54,482 bases of DNA, from positions 1 through 54,482 of the forward strand of contig JAJEAL010000040.1 in NCBI GenBank assembly GCA_022822785.1, given 5' to 3'. The DNA comes from Candidatus Poribacteria bacterium. Lineage in GTDB: Bacteria > Poribacteria > WGA-4E > PCPOR2b. The notes under the pieces are model-generated. The model was not told the origin of the DNA. It ran no database searches and saw nothing but the letters and a program-made list of their open reading frames with translations. The translations under genes were made by a program, and so were the position numbers. Below, piece by piece: positions 43,809-52,126 of this stretch. How positions within the stretch are numbered: position 1 is the stretch's first letter; the number at the start of each line of letters is the position of its first letter.

Positions 43809-44555
43809 TTACATCATGGATTCGCCGCCGTCAATGTCAATACTGACGCCGCTAATCCATGCGGATTCATCCGACCCCAGAAAGACTGCCGCCATCGCGA
43901 TGTCAGCCGGATGTCCCCCACGAACCAGATCAGGCGGTGGCAGTCCCGCATCCTCCTCGCCACGCGTGTCACCGATACCGCCAGGACAGATACAGTTCAC
44001 CCGAATCCCATCATCGCGGTATTGACGAGCAAGATTACGGGTGAGTCCTATGAGTCCCCATTTCGCTGCACCATAACCAGCGTTGGCACGTTGCCGAGTT
44101 TCGCCGGCAGCCGAAACAAAGATAATCGATCCCTGTTTCTGCTCTTGCATCTTTGGGAGCACCGCCTGTGCACACATGTAACCGGTGTGGAGGTTGATGT
44201 CCACCAAGTATTTCCACGCCTCCTCATCGGTCTCATGCAACCGTAACCCACTCGCAGCGGCGTCTCCCAAATTGTCGAATAGCACATCAACTTGTCCCCA
44301 CCGCTCAACAGTAGCGTCCACCATCTTGACACCACCTTGGACGGTGGTGAGATCGGCGGTCACATAGTCCGCCTCACCGCCCCTTGCCTCGATATCCGAA
44401 ACCATCGCTGCCAACGGCTCTGCTCTACGCGCCACAAGCATCAGTTTTGCCCCTTCTGCCGCAAACCACAGGGGTGTAGATCGTCCCATACCTCCGCCTG
44501 CACCGGCTATAATGGCAACCTTGCCGGCGAGTCGCCCTTCGCTATTCCCGCTCAT
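43809..44555 (-). CDS. Short-chain dehydrogenase/reductase
   Basis: A 248-residue NAD(P)-dependent oxidoreductase. The cofactor motif GAGGGMG (18-24), DNLGDAA in place of NNAG, VSAAGE (catalytic Ser) and GYGAAKWG (YxxxK) are seen, with CPGGIGDT and a C-terminal SGVSIDIDGG. These enzymes interconvert alcohols and ketones; the substrate is unknown. It is convergent with the dehydratase and may serve the same sugar-acid pathway. The 44556-44696 gap holds nothing identified. Confidence 0.92.
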   Translation of the reverse strand: MSGNSEGRLAGKVAIIAGAGGGMGRSTPLWFAAEGAKLMLVARRAEPLAAMVSDIEARGGEADYVTADLTTVQGGVKMVDATVERWGQVDVLFDNLGDAAASGLRLHETDEEAWKYLVDINLHTGYMCAQAVLPKMQEQKQGSIIFVSAAGETRQRANAGYGAAKWGLIGLTRNLARQYRDDGIRVNCICPGGIGDTRGEEDAGLPPPDLVRGGHPADIAMAAVFLGSDESAWISGVSIDIDGGESMM

Positions 44556-44696
44556 GATAACTCCTCTCTCATTCTCAAGAAATGCTGTTTGTTACTCCAT
44601 CAACCCGGTGCCTATACAGCGGTTTCACGTCCTCCGGAAACGCCTCGTAAACGTGCCGTGGGACGATTGCATTGTTACGTCCGCCAAACTCCACGC

Positions 44697-46334
44697 TTAA
44701 AATTGCCTATCCGCTGTGATAGATTCATCCCAGCGTTGGGCTTCTAGGTACGCCATAACCGCTTGCCGAGCGGCGGGCGAATCCAGGCGCCTCAAGGCAT
44801 CCATGGCAAAAGCACCTACATGGCCGCACGGATCATCCAGTGCGTGGAACAGGACCTCCTCGGCACCCGCAGCGTCCTTTCCGAGACGTGTAAATGCCAT
44901 CGCCGCGTTCATCCGAACCTGATCTTGGATTGTCCATCCACGACGCTCCTCCTCGTACCAGTCCGCCCGATCGTCTGTCAGTAAGTGGCTAATGTGTGGA
45001 ATAAACGTCTGGATATTTTGACGGATGCTTCCTAGCGCGTCCGTCGCCGTGCGAACAACGCGATGAGAATCAACACTCAGGCGCTCCGTCAGTTTTGGTA
45101 CAGCACTCGCGGCGTGAGAATCCAGTTCCCCAAGGGCAAAACTGGCATTAATGCGTACCCATTCGCTCGGAGACTCAAGCGCTTCGGTCAGCGCAGGAAC
45201 CGCCGGCTGCCCGATAGCAGTCAAAGCGTGCGCTGCGTCTTCCATTGAGATAGCCCCTTCGTTCCAAGGTTCCGGGACTGGATGTGCGTCTTCTCGGCGC
45301 CCCGCTGCGTCCAAGCTGTCCATCAACGGCGCAACGGCGGGTTCTCCAATCGCGCCAAGTGTATAGATCGCAGCGACCCGCGCGGCTTGATGGTCATTCT
45401 CTAACATAGCGATCAGGGTGGGGATAGCTTCAGCGGCGTCGGACCCAAGCCCCGCTAAATTATAAGTCGCTCTCAATCGGTCAGTTAGATCCCGATCCCT
45501 CCCCAAAGTAGTGATATATTGAGATAAACGGTTTTTCGTCGATTGGATGCCATTGTTTCGGAAACTTCCGTAACGGTCACGCTTGCCACACAACCAATCC
45601 CACATGTGAGACCATACCAGCTCCAGATTATGTGGTGTTTCGATAGCAGCTGGATTCTGCCACTGAAGTTTCTGACAATCCCACGATGGGGCAGTAGGCT
45701 CCGACCCCCGGACATAAATAAACTTTATCATATCGCGCGGTTGATTGAGGAGATTGACACCCGCGGCATGACCCACGTCGAAATGTGTCAGCGACACGGT
45801 GCCCGCTTTCCCCACCATTGGAATGGCTTGCGCCCGATCTTCATCGGTCAAGGTTTTATGGAATTGTGTACCGGGGATGGCATGGGTCGGTCCCAGTTCA
45901 ATTGGCGTGTCCTGTGGATAGTACATAATCCGAGCGAAACGGGAATAGTGCTGCCGGGGCCTGCCGAGGGGTGTATATGAATCTTGATGGCAGTTCGCGG
46001 CTAACTTGACCTCCGGTTCCGGATCTGGGTCAGTGACCGGTGCTATGTGATGACAGTATCGGTGGGGATGTTCGATATATCCCTCACCCAAGGTGCTAAT
46101 CAACGCACCGCGTACCTCAGGGCTATTGAGGATGTGGCGCATCTCTGGCACCCGTGGTAGCACATTGTTCCCCGGATTACTACCTACCTCCAGAACGTCT
46201 GCAAGTTTTCGGCGGATGGTCTCATGTAGTTCATCGGGAACGACTGGTTCCAGCATGATATAACCATCAACAATGTATTGACGCATCTGTTCATCGGTGA
46301 GCAGGACAGGGGAACTGTTAAACGAAACGTTCAT
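44697..46334 (-). CDS. PhyH-type dioxygenase fused to HEAT repeats
   Basis: 545 residues. Residues 1-215 are a phytanoyl-CoA dioxygenase (Fe2+/2-oxoglutarate) domain: His116-x-Asp118 (CHQDSYTP), distal His184 or His189 (THFDVGHAAG) and Arg200 (NQPRDMIKF). A linker follows, then from about 280 to 530 HEAT/PBS-lyase-like repeats (AAEAIPTLIAMLENDHQAARV, GEPAVAPLMDSL, GQPAVPALTEALES, RINASFALGELD, and so on). The enzyme part would hydroxylate an unknown substrate; the HEAT part suggests protein binding. AAAGGAG precedes the ATG. The fusion is unusual. Confidence 0.88.
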   Translation of the reverse strand: MNVSFNSSPVLLTDEQMRQYIVDGYIMLEPVVPDELHETIRRKLADVLEVGSNPGNNVLPRVPEMRHILNSPEVRGALISTLGEGYIEHPHRYCHHIAPVTDPDPEPEVKLAANCHQDSYTPLGRPRQHYSRFARIMYYPQDTPIELGPTHAIPGTQFHKTLTDEDRAQAIPMVGKAGTVSLTHFDVGHAAGVNLLNQPRDMIKFIYVRGSEPTAPSWDCQKLQWQNPAAIETPHNLELVWSHMWDWLCGKRDRYGSFRNNGIQSTKNRLSQYITTLGRDRDLTDRLRATYNLAGLGSDAAEAIPTLIAMLENDHQAARVAAIYTLGAIGEPAVAPLMDSLDAAGRREDAHPVPEPWNEGAISMEDAAHALTAIGQPAVPALTEALESPSEWVRINASFALGELDSHAASAVPKLTERLSVDSHRVVRTATDALGSIRQNIQTFIPHISHLLTDDRADWYEEERRGWTIQDQVRMNAAMAFTRLGKDAAGAEEVLFHALDDPCGHVGAFAMDALRRLDSPAARQAVMAYLEAQRWDESITADRQF

Positions 46335-46462
46335 AGGTTTGACTCCTTTCTAACGGTTTTACAAGACTTTGAGAATATGCAAACAAACTGATAAGTTGGC
46401 TTCCTTAACTATTACGCAAATTTCTAAGATGTCATCGAAAATATGCCTTGTCATTTTGGAAC

Positions 46463-46477
46463 AATAATAGTATTATT
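46463..46477 (+). promoter_or_regulatory. Putative operator of the toxin-antitoxin pair
   Basis: AATAATA-G-TATTATT is a perfect palindrome 71 bases before the HTH gene, a likely binding site for its product. It is A/T-only in the arms, so chance similarity is possible. Confidence 0.4.
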
Positions 46478-46548
46478 ATAGACAATAGTAGACATATAGC
46501 TGCTGATTCCTTTTTATTTAGATTCTACAATTTTAGGAGGCAATAAAC

Positions 46549-46884
46549 ATGAATGGCGAATATCTGACAGTATCCGACGTAGCAGAACTGTTCCAAGTAA
46601 ATCCCCAAACCGTTCGTCGTTGGATCTGGAAGGGAAAATTGCCTCACATCAAAGTGGGTGGTACAGTAAGGGTCCCAAAAAGTGGACTTGATAGCATGAT
46701 GACCTTCAAATCAGATCATATTAAAACCAGTAAGTCGTCCCAAGTAAACCGCCAAACCTCAGTAACGAGTATTATCACTCAGTTAGAGGCAGCACGCAAT
46801 CAAATTCGTACTCACTCCGGCGAGGTTGAGAATAGTGCTAATGTGTTAGCCCAACTCCGTGAAAGTAATCCAGATAATGAGTAA
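46549..46884 (+). CDS. HTH (excisionase/MerR-like) antitoxin
   Basis: A 111-residue DNA-binding protein: YLTVSDVAELFQVNPQTVRRWIWKGKLPHIKVGG followed by RVPKSGLD is a DNA-binding helix-turn-helix 17/excisionase domain. The C-terminal 50 residues form a probable toxin-binding tail. Its gene overlaps the PIN gene by eight bases (ATGAGTAA), as in translationally coupled toxin-antitoxin operons. TAGGAGG is the ribosome-binding site. Confidence 0.85.
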   Translation: MNGEYLTVSDVAELFQVNPQTVRRWIWKGKLPHIKVGGTVRVPKSGLDSMMTFKSDHIKTSKSSQVNRQTSVTSIITQLEAARNQIRTHSGEVENSANVLAQLRESNPDNE

Positions 46885-47317
46885 AGTTATATCCGATGCG
46901 TGCTTATCTGCCAAGTGGGTATTGCCTGAAAAATTCAGTGACATTGCACAAGAACTTCTCAACGAGTGGTTGAGTACAGGAATTGAGATTTGTGCACCAC
47001 CATTGTGGGAGAGTGAACTTGATGGCATTTTGCGTTATCATGTTTGGGCGGGTCGAATATCCCAAGCCGATGCGGATATTGCTGAAGTGGCGCTCGATAG
47101 CGTGCCCGTAACAGTAAAACAGATCTCAGGTGTTCGTCAACTAGCACGTCAAATTGCGAGACAAGCAAACCAACGGCGTGTATATGATAGTGTTTACGCT
47201 GCACTTGCCGATATCGAAGGATGCGAATTGTGGACAGCGGACTATGCCTTTTATCAAGCCGTGCACAATTTTCTTCCTTTTGTGAAATATTTGGGTAACT
47301 ACCAGCCACGACCATAG
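46877..47317 (+). CDS. PIN-domain ribonuclease toxin (VapC-like)
   Basis: 146 residues from ATG 46877 inside the end of the antitoxin gene. PIN-domain acidic residues are visible: SDACLSAKWVL (Asp near N-terminus), WESELDG, YDSVYAALAD and LWTADYAF (C-terminal Asp). VapC-type toxins cut specific RNAs when released from the antitoxin. The N-terminal ISDACLSAKWV differs from the usual DTSV/DASV but keeps the first Asp. Confidence 0.85.
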   Translation: MSKVISDACLSAKWVLPEKFSDIAQELLNEWLSTGIEICAPPLWESELDGILRYHVWAGRISQADADIAEVALDSVPVTVKQISGVRQLARQIARQANQRRVYDSVYAALADIEGCELWTADYAFYQAVHNFLPFVKYLGNYQPRP

Positions 47318-47363
47318 CTTAAAAAACTATCCTATCTCTCCACCCACGACTTCCATTTCTCGC

Positions 47364-48605
47364 TTAAATTTGAACTTCAACAACCGGTTGGCGCTGCGTT
47401 GGGTTGAACGCAACAAAGGTTGTGTTGTTCTCGGCAAAGAAAGTGTTGCTTTTGAACGCAGCGCGACTTCCAGCACGGGTGAGGTCTTTCCCATCCGCAG
47501 AGACGCCTCGCACATCAACGTCGGTTAAACGGAGTGTCAAATCGGGGACAATCACCGGTAGATCAAGCCGTATCGTGTTATCCTCCACCATAATTTCAGC
47601 CATCTCTTTAGCACAGGCGTAGTTCGTGATTTCGCTGCATTTGCGCCACTGCGTCCGCTCACCATTCGGGTCGCGTTCTTTCAAACGATGGACGACGGTC
47701 TTGAAGGCGTTAAACCCGCGGCGGTCGTCGTTGTGCAGACCGTAAAATCCCTGCCAGTGACTAATCAGTACACCTGGATCCCCGGCATCAATGACAGCGG
47801 GGAGGCGCCCGCCCTGTAAGTCTACGGAGATATATTTATCGACATTGACCTCACCGTAGCCAGTCCATGACCCAGTCCAATCACCGGTGGAAGCAATAAT
47901 CTCACCGACGGCTGTGCCGGTCTCCCGGTCTGCATACCAAACGGGTATTTCAACGGGCCCCTCCGCCGATACCCGCTTGAAAAAGTAGGGCGTGGGGTTG
48001 CCTGTTACCTGCCGTGCTGCGATACCGACAACCTTCGCGTAGAAATCGATCGGGTTGCCGAAGCCTCCGGGAGAAGTCACCCCCTCAGGACTTAATCCGA
48101 CGTTCTCCAGAATCTGGCAGGCAGTTGTAATATAATCGACTACCAATTCCTCCTGATCGACGGGTAGATTGTTCCAATCGTACTGTTCCCAGATCCCCGA
48201 CTCTACAGGTTGGCAGGTTTTAGGATCGACCACAACGGTATGCGTAATCATCTCAGGGGTGATGTCGTAGGCCGGGGTGATAACTTCTCGACACATCTGC
48301 AACCAACTCTCTTGCTGCGCCTTGCTGAAGAGTGGCAATCCCTCGTCAATGCGCCCCAAGGCAGCGGGGCACGGAACAACGCTAAACTTGCCTCGGACAT
48401 CGTGTTCAAGGCACCACTCGGCAAATTCACGAACAAACGATTCCGGGTGAACAACGGGTACATCCTGCCATCGACGATTCTCCCCGTCCACAAGATTGCG
48501 ATCTCGCATAAAAAAGTAATTCAGATTGACTAACACCGTTGAGTCATCAAAGATGATTGACAACGGTACACGATCAAGAGCATGTCGGGCAATTTCAACT
48601 TGCAT
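47364..48605 (-). CDS. Deacetylase-like protein of unknown function
   Basis: 413 residues from ATG 48605 (CAGGAG upstream). The N-terminus PLSIIFDDSTVLVNLNYFFM, then KFSVVPCPAALGRID, and later TSPGGFGNPIDFY and ISHWQGFYG resemble the glycoside hydrolase/polysaccharide deacetylase barrel, with the FDD acidic pair where deacetylases bind metal. No signal peptide. It is followed downstream by nothing on this strand, and is 51 bases after the VOC gene. Substrate not known; the fold assignment is moderate. Confidence 0.7.
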   Translation of the reverse strand: MQVEIARHALDRVPLSIIFDDSTVLVNLNYFFMRDRNLVDGENRRWQDVPVVHPESFVREFAEWCLEHDVRGKFSVVPCPAALGRIDEGLPLFSKAQQESWLQMCREVITPAYDITPEMITHTVVVDPKTCQPVESGIWEQYDWNNLPVDQEELVVDYITTACQILENVGLSPEGVTSPGGFGNPIDFYAKVVGIAARQVTGNPTPYFFKRVSAEGPVEIPVWYADRETGTAVGEIIASTGDWTGSWTGYGEVNVDKYISVDLQGGRLPAVIDAGDPGVLISHWQGFYGLHNDDRRGFNAFKTVVHRLKERDPNGERTQWRKCSEITNYACAKEMAEIMVEDNTIRLDLPVIVPDLTLRLTDVDVRGVSADGKDLTRAGSRAAFKSNTFFAENNTTFVAFNPTQRQPVVEVQI

Positions 48606-48656
48606 GAAAACAACTCCTGTAAGAATCGGCCACTGCAAACGTTCATGTGTCACGTT

Positions 48657-49079
48657 TCAATTCGTTTGAAAGAACTCGACACTTTCGCCATTAGGGCCTC
48701 TGAAAAAAGCAATGGTCACCTGTAACCCCGCAATGTTTACATCACGCGGTTCAACCGTAATCTCATAGCCCGCCTCACGGATATGTTCCACCGCCGCATG
48801 GATATCGGTCGTCGTCAATGCAAAATGATTCACTGGGTTGTTCGGCGCGGGATCTCCCGGTTTGGGTCCATCCGCAGTTGGCTGGAAAAGTTCCATGTGA
48901 CTTCCATCCCCGATATCTAGCAAAAGAATCTTGCGCTCCGGCGATCCAAATTCTGCGACAATCTCCATACCTAGCACATCGCGATAAAGTCGCAGTGATT
49001 CTTCCCAATCGCGTGTATGCACAGCAATATGGTGTGCACCACATCCTTTGATTACTTTGTTTTTCGTTCCGATAGCCAT
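48657..49079 (-). CDS. VOC-family (glyoxalase/dioxygenase-like) protein
   Basis: 140 residues from ATG 49079 (AAAGGA upstream; the TTG six bases earlier is less likely). Two beta-alpha-beta units: GAHHIAVHTRDWEESLRLYRDVLGM with HMELFQP, then NHFALTTTDIHAAVEHI with ESVEFFQTN. The metal-binding pattern His, Glu, His, Glu is intact, as in glyoxalase I or methylmalonyl-CoA epimerase. Substrate unknown. Confidence 0.9.
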   Translation of the reverse strand: MAIGTKNKVIKGCGAHHIAVHTRDWEESLRLYRDVLGMEIVAEFGSPERKILLLDIGDGSHMELFQPTADGPKPGDPAPNNPVNHFALTTTDIHAAVEHIREAGYEITVEPRDVNIAGLQVTIAFFRGPNGESVEFFQTN

Positions 49080-49099
49080 ATTCAAATCCTTTCTTTTAT

Positions 49100-49903
49100 C
49101 TACTGATTTTTCGACGTTTCCCGTCCTGTTTGGAGGCCTTCTCCAACCAGAAATTTCCGCCGTTTTCCATTCCTATCCCTAAGTAGCAACCCGCCATCCT
49201 GATCAATCGCCTCGGCATGACCTCGAAAGCTCCCTTCTGCTGTCTCAATGGTCAGCCAATCGTCGGAGCGGTATAATAGCCCGTTTGCGACTGCGATGAT
49301 TGGATCCGTTTCATCGTGTTTCAAGTGTAGATAGTCCTCCTCGAGCCGATGTAGGATAGCTTGGAGGAGTGAGACGCGTGAGGTTTCCCGATCGATTTCT
49401 ATCTGCAAAGAGGTGGCGGAAGCACGAAGTTCCTCCGGCAAATCTGTCTTTGTCATATTAACGTTGAGCCCAAATCCCATGACGAAAAACGGCTGTCGCC
49501 CTCGGTCGTATTCCAATTCTGTCAAAACACCGCTCACCTTTTTGCCTTGAATCAGCACATCGTTGGGCCACTTAATCTGTGTCGAAAGTTTTGTCAGTTC
49601 GTTAATTGCAGTTGCAATGGAAACTGCCCCGATGAGATTGGGCAAACCGACCTGGCTCGCCCGGAGCCGGTGTCGCAGGATGATTGATGCAAGGATGCTC
49701 GATTTAGAGGGAGCCTGCCACCTTCTGCCGTGTCGTCCCCGTCCTTGGGTTTGGCTCTCCGCTAAGATAAGTGTGCCCTCCTGTGCACCATCAATGCCGC
49801 ATTGGAGAGCCAAATCGTTAGTTGACCCCACCTGATCGTAGATTTGGATTTGCTGCCCGATGGTTCGGTTTCGCAGGCCGGATAGAATGTCGTTGGCTGT
49901 CAT
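49100..49903 (-). CDS. birA: Biotin-[acetyl-CoA carboxylase] ligase, single-domain
   Basis: A 267-residue enzyme that attaches biotin to acetyl-CoA carboxylase. GRGRHGRRW (54-62) binds the biotinyl-AMP, and IKWPNDVLIQGKKVSGVL is the catalytic/biotin segment, with MGFGLNVN following. It has no N-terminal DNA-binding domain (class I), so it does not act as the repressor. The C-terminal domain (LTIETAEGSFRGHAEAIDQDGGLLL) is present. It is 20 bases from the VOC gene, same strand. Confidence 0.93.
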   Translation of the reverse strand: MTANDILSGLRNRTIGQQIQIYDQVGSTNDLALQCGIDGAQEGTLILAESQTQGRGRHGRRWQAPSKSSILASIILRHRLRASQVGLPNLIGAVSIATAINELTKLSTQIKWPNDVLIQGKKVSGVLTELEYDRGRQPFFVMGFGLNVNMTKTDLPEELRASATSLQIEIDRETSRVSLLQAILHRLEEDYLHLKHDETDPIIAVANGLLYRSDDWLTIETAEGSFRGHAEAIDQDGGLLLRDRNGKRRKFLVGEGLQTGRETSKNQ

Positions 49904-50110
49904 TGTGAACAGTCATAATATCACGCCTAGACATACAGTGTCAACGCCTAACTTTGACAGGATATTTTCACTTGACTTTGCCCTTTCGTTACCCTACAAT
50001 GGGCCTAACAAAATTTCAGATTTTCAAGAAGCCAACCACATTCACAGACAGGGGCTAGGTGCAGTTGACATCTAACCTCCCGTAGATTAGGCACCTTACC
50101 CTACATTGTG

Positions 50111-50197
50111 CTAATTCGTATTGGTTGAGTTAGGAAACTCAGCTTACGAATTGTTAGTATTTTACAAAATGCTGATTGACGAGAACAAAATGTCAAT
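50111..50197 (+). promoter_or_regulatory. Stem-loop and ATTGAC palindrome before the Rieske gene
   Basis: CTAATTCGTA (50111-50120) and TACGAATTGTTAG (50145-50157) pair, with an inner GAGTT-AGGA-AACTC stem. ATTGAC (50175-50180) and GTCAAT (50192-50197) form a palindrome with an 11-base spacer. The 49904-50281 gap has no gene; the role of these is unknown. Confidence 0.45.
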
Positions 50198-50281
50198 ATC
50201 TCCTATCGGAAACTAGTGAACAGTTCGTCTGGCTTAAAAGTTATAACTAACAACTTCCCCAAGGATGAAGGAGTGTTCAAG

Positions 50282-52051
50282 ATGGCTGGAATAACTGCTG
50301 ATTTCGTACAGTGTGCTCATGTTGACGATATCCCCGAAGGGGCGATTACCGCTGTTAACGTTGGGGGCCAGTCAGTTGCCCTGACAAATAGCGAAGGAAA
50401 GATTCGCGCCGTGGATAATCGTTGTCCGCACATGGGGTACCCTTTGAGTCAAGGAACAATTCATAACGGCATTCTCATCTGTCATTGGCATCACGCTCGG
50501 TTCGATTTGGAGAGTGGATGCACATTCGATCCGTTCGCAGATGATGTGCAATCATATCCGGTTAAGGTCGAGGACGGGCGGATTTATGTCAACGTTCATA
50601 CAAACGGGGATGACCCTACCGCCCGTTGGATACGACGCTTGAATGAAGGACTTGAGCAGAACATCAACCTGATTATCGCTAAAGCAGTCATTGCACTTCG
50701 CGCTTATCGTTGCGAAGCGGACGATATCGTCGAGGCTGGTGCCCTGTATGGTGCACATGGGCGTCGTGCCGGTTGGGGTCCCGGTCTGACCATCCTCACA
50801 GCGATGGCAAATGTTGTCCCGCAACTCACAGAAGAGGATAGGGTACTTGCACTCTATCAGGGGTTACTCCATGTGTCACAAGAGGTAGCGGCTTCTCCGC
50901 CGCGTATAGAGCTTACACCTCTGGAAACAGATAAGCACTCAATCGAACGTCTGAAAGAGTGGTTCCGATATTTCATCGAAGTCCGCAACGCTGACGGGGC
51001 AGAACGGACGCTGCTTACCGCAATTTCGTCTGGAGGAACGGCGGCAGAAGTTTGCGATATGATGGTTGCCGCGGCGACCGATCACTTCTACCGGGATGGC
51101 GGACATATCCTCGACTTCATCAACAAGAGTTTTGAATTACTGGACCGCATCGGTTGGGATAAGGCAAGTGAGATTCTGCCAACGCTCGCCAGTGGTCTCG
51201 CGGCTTCATCGCGGGCAGAAGAACAGAATCGATGGCGCAGTCCAATAGATTTTGTTCCCCTACTCAACGATTCGTTTGAAGAATTGGGAGCACTTATAGC
51301 AGAAGGTGAAGATAAACAGTGGGATGGTAATGAACAGCTTGTCGAAGTTTTGCTGGGCGATGATCCCTTTGCCACTGTGGATGCACTTAAGGCGGCGTTC
51401 AAGGCGGGGGCAACACTGACGGAATTGACACAGACACTTGCCTACGCGGCAGCCATGCGGATAGCTCGTTTTCACACAAAAAATGAGTTTGGCGATTGGA
51501 TCGCGGTGCTACACACTTACACCTACGCCAATGCTCTTCATCAGTGTGCAAAGCGTGCCCCATCGCTTGAGCTTGCTCGCGGCATTTTTCATGGCGCAGT
51601 GGCAATCTACTTCGATCGCTGGTTTAACATGCCCGCAGCACGGCTGCCACAACATCGGCGGGAAACCGATACGCTCCCAACAGATGCAGATGCGTTGATC
51701 GATGGCTTTGTGACCCTCCTCAACACACAAGCACAGGCGGATGAGGCGGGTATGTACGTCTACCGCTACCTCTCGCTTGGTCATCCGTGCGCTGCGATCA
51801 TCCAGAAGCTAGGTCACATCCTATTACGGGAGGACGCGGAGTTCCACTCCTTCCAAATGCTTGAAGCCGCACTCCATCAGATGGAGGAGTTGGATGAAGC
51901 GCAAGCGCAGATGACACTCGTCGCAGCTGCCAGGTATTTAGCAGCACATGCACCGACCGCCCGGGCACTACGGCAGACGGCGAATCTAGCCCTGCGCCTC
52001 CATCGAGGCGAAGACCTCTCCGCTGATGATCCCGATGAAGCGGTCGAGTAA
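50282..52051 (+). CDS. Rieske [2Fe-2S] domain fused to a large helical domain
   Basis: 589 residues from ATG 50282 (AAGGAG upstream; GTG 50216 is in frame but poor). The N-terminal 110 residues are a Rieske ferredoxin: Cys48-Pro-His50 (RCPHMGYPLSQG) and Cys67-His-Trp-His70 (CHWHHARF). The remaining about 470 residues are helical with no motif I recognise; short patterns such as YGAHGRRAGWGPGL, RIARFHTKNEFGDW and LTPLETDKHS with scattered His/Glu hint at a metal site. It could be an oxygenase or reductase that receives electrons via the Rieske domain. Confidence 0.8.
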   Translation: MAGITADFVQCAHVDDIPEGAITAVNVGGQSVALTNSEGKIRAVDNRCPHMGYPLSQGTIHNGILICHWHHARFDLESGCTFDPFADDVQSYPVKVEDGRIYVNVHTNGDDPTARWIRRLNEGLEQNINLIIAKAVIALRAYRCEADDIVEAGALYGAHGRRAGWGPGLTILTAMANVVPQLTEEDRVLALYQGLLHVSQEVAASPPRIELTPLETDKHSIERLKEWFRYFIEVRNADGAERTLLTAISSGGTAAEVCDMMVAAATDHFYRDGGHILDFINKSFELLDRIGWDKASEILPTLASGLAASSRAEEQNRWRSPIDFVPLLNDSFEELGALIAEGEDKQWDGNEQLVEVLLGDDPFATVDALKAAFKAGATLTELTQTLAYAAAMRIARFHTKNEFGDWIAVLHTYTYANALHQCAKRAPSLELARGIFHGAVAIYFDRWFNMPAARLPQHRRETDTLPTDADALIDGFVTLLNTQAQADEAGMYVYRYLSLGHPCAAIIQKLGHILLREDAEFHSFQMLEAALHQMEELDEAQAQMTLVAAARYLAAHAPTARALRQTANLALRLHRGEDLSADDPDEAVE

Positions 52052-52126
52052 GGATAACAGAATCACTCGGTGCTTCAGACCCTTTGAGCGGTTCAGCAAT
52101 TCATCGCCCATTGTATAGGATGCCTC

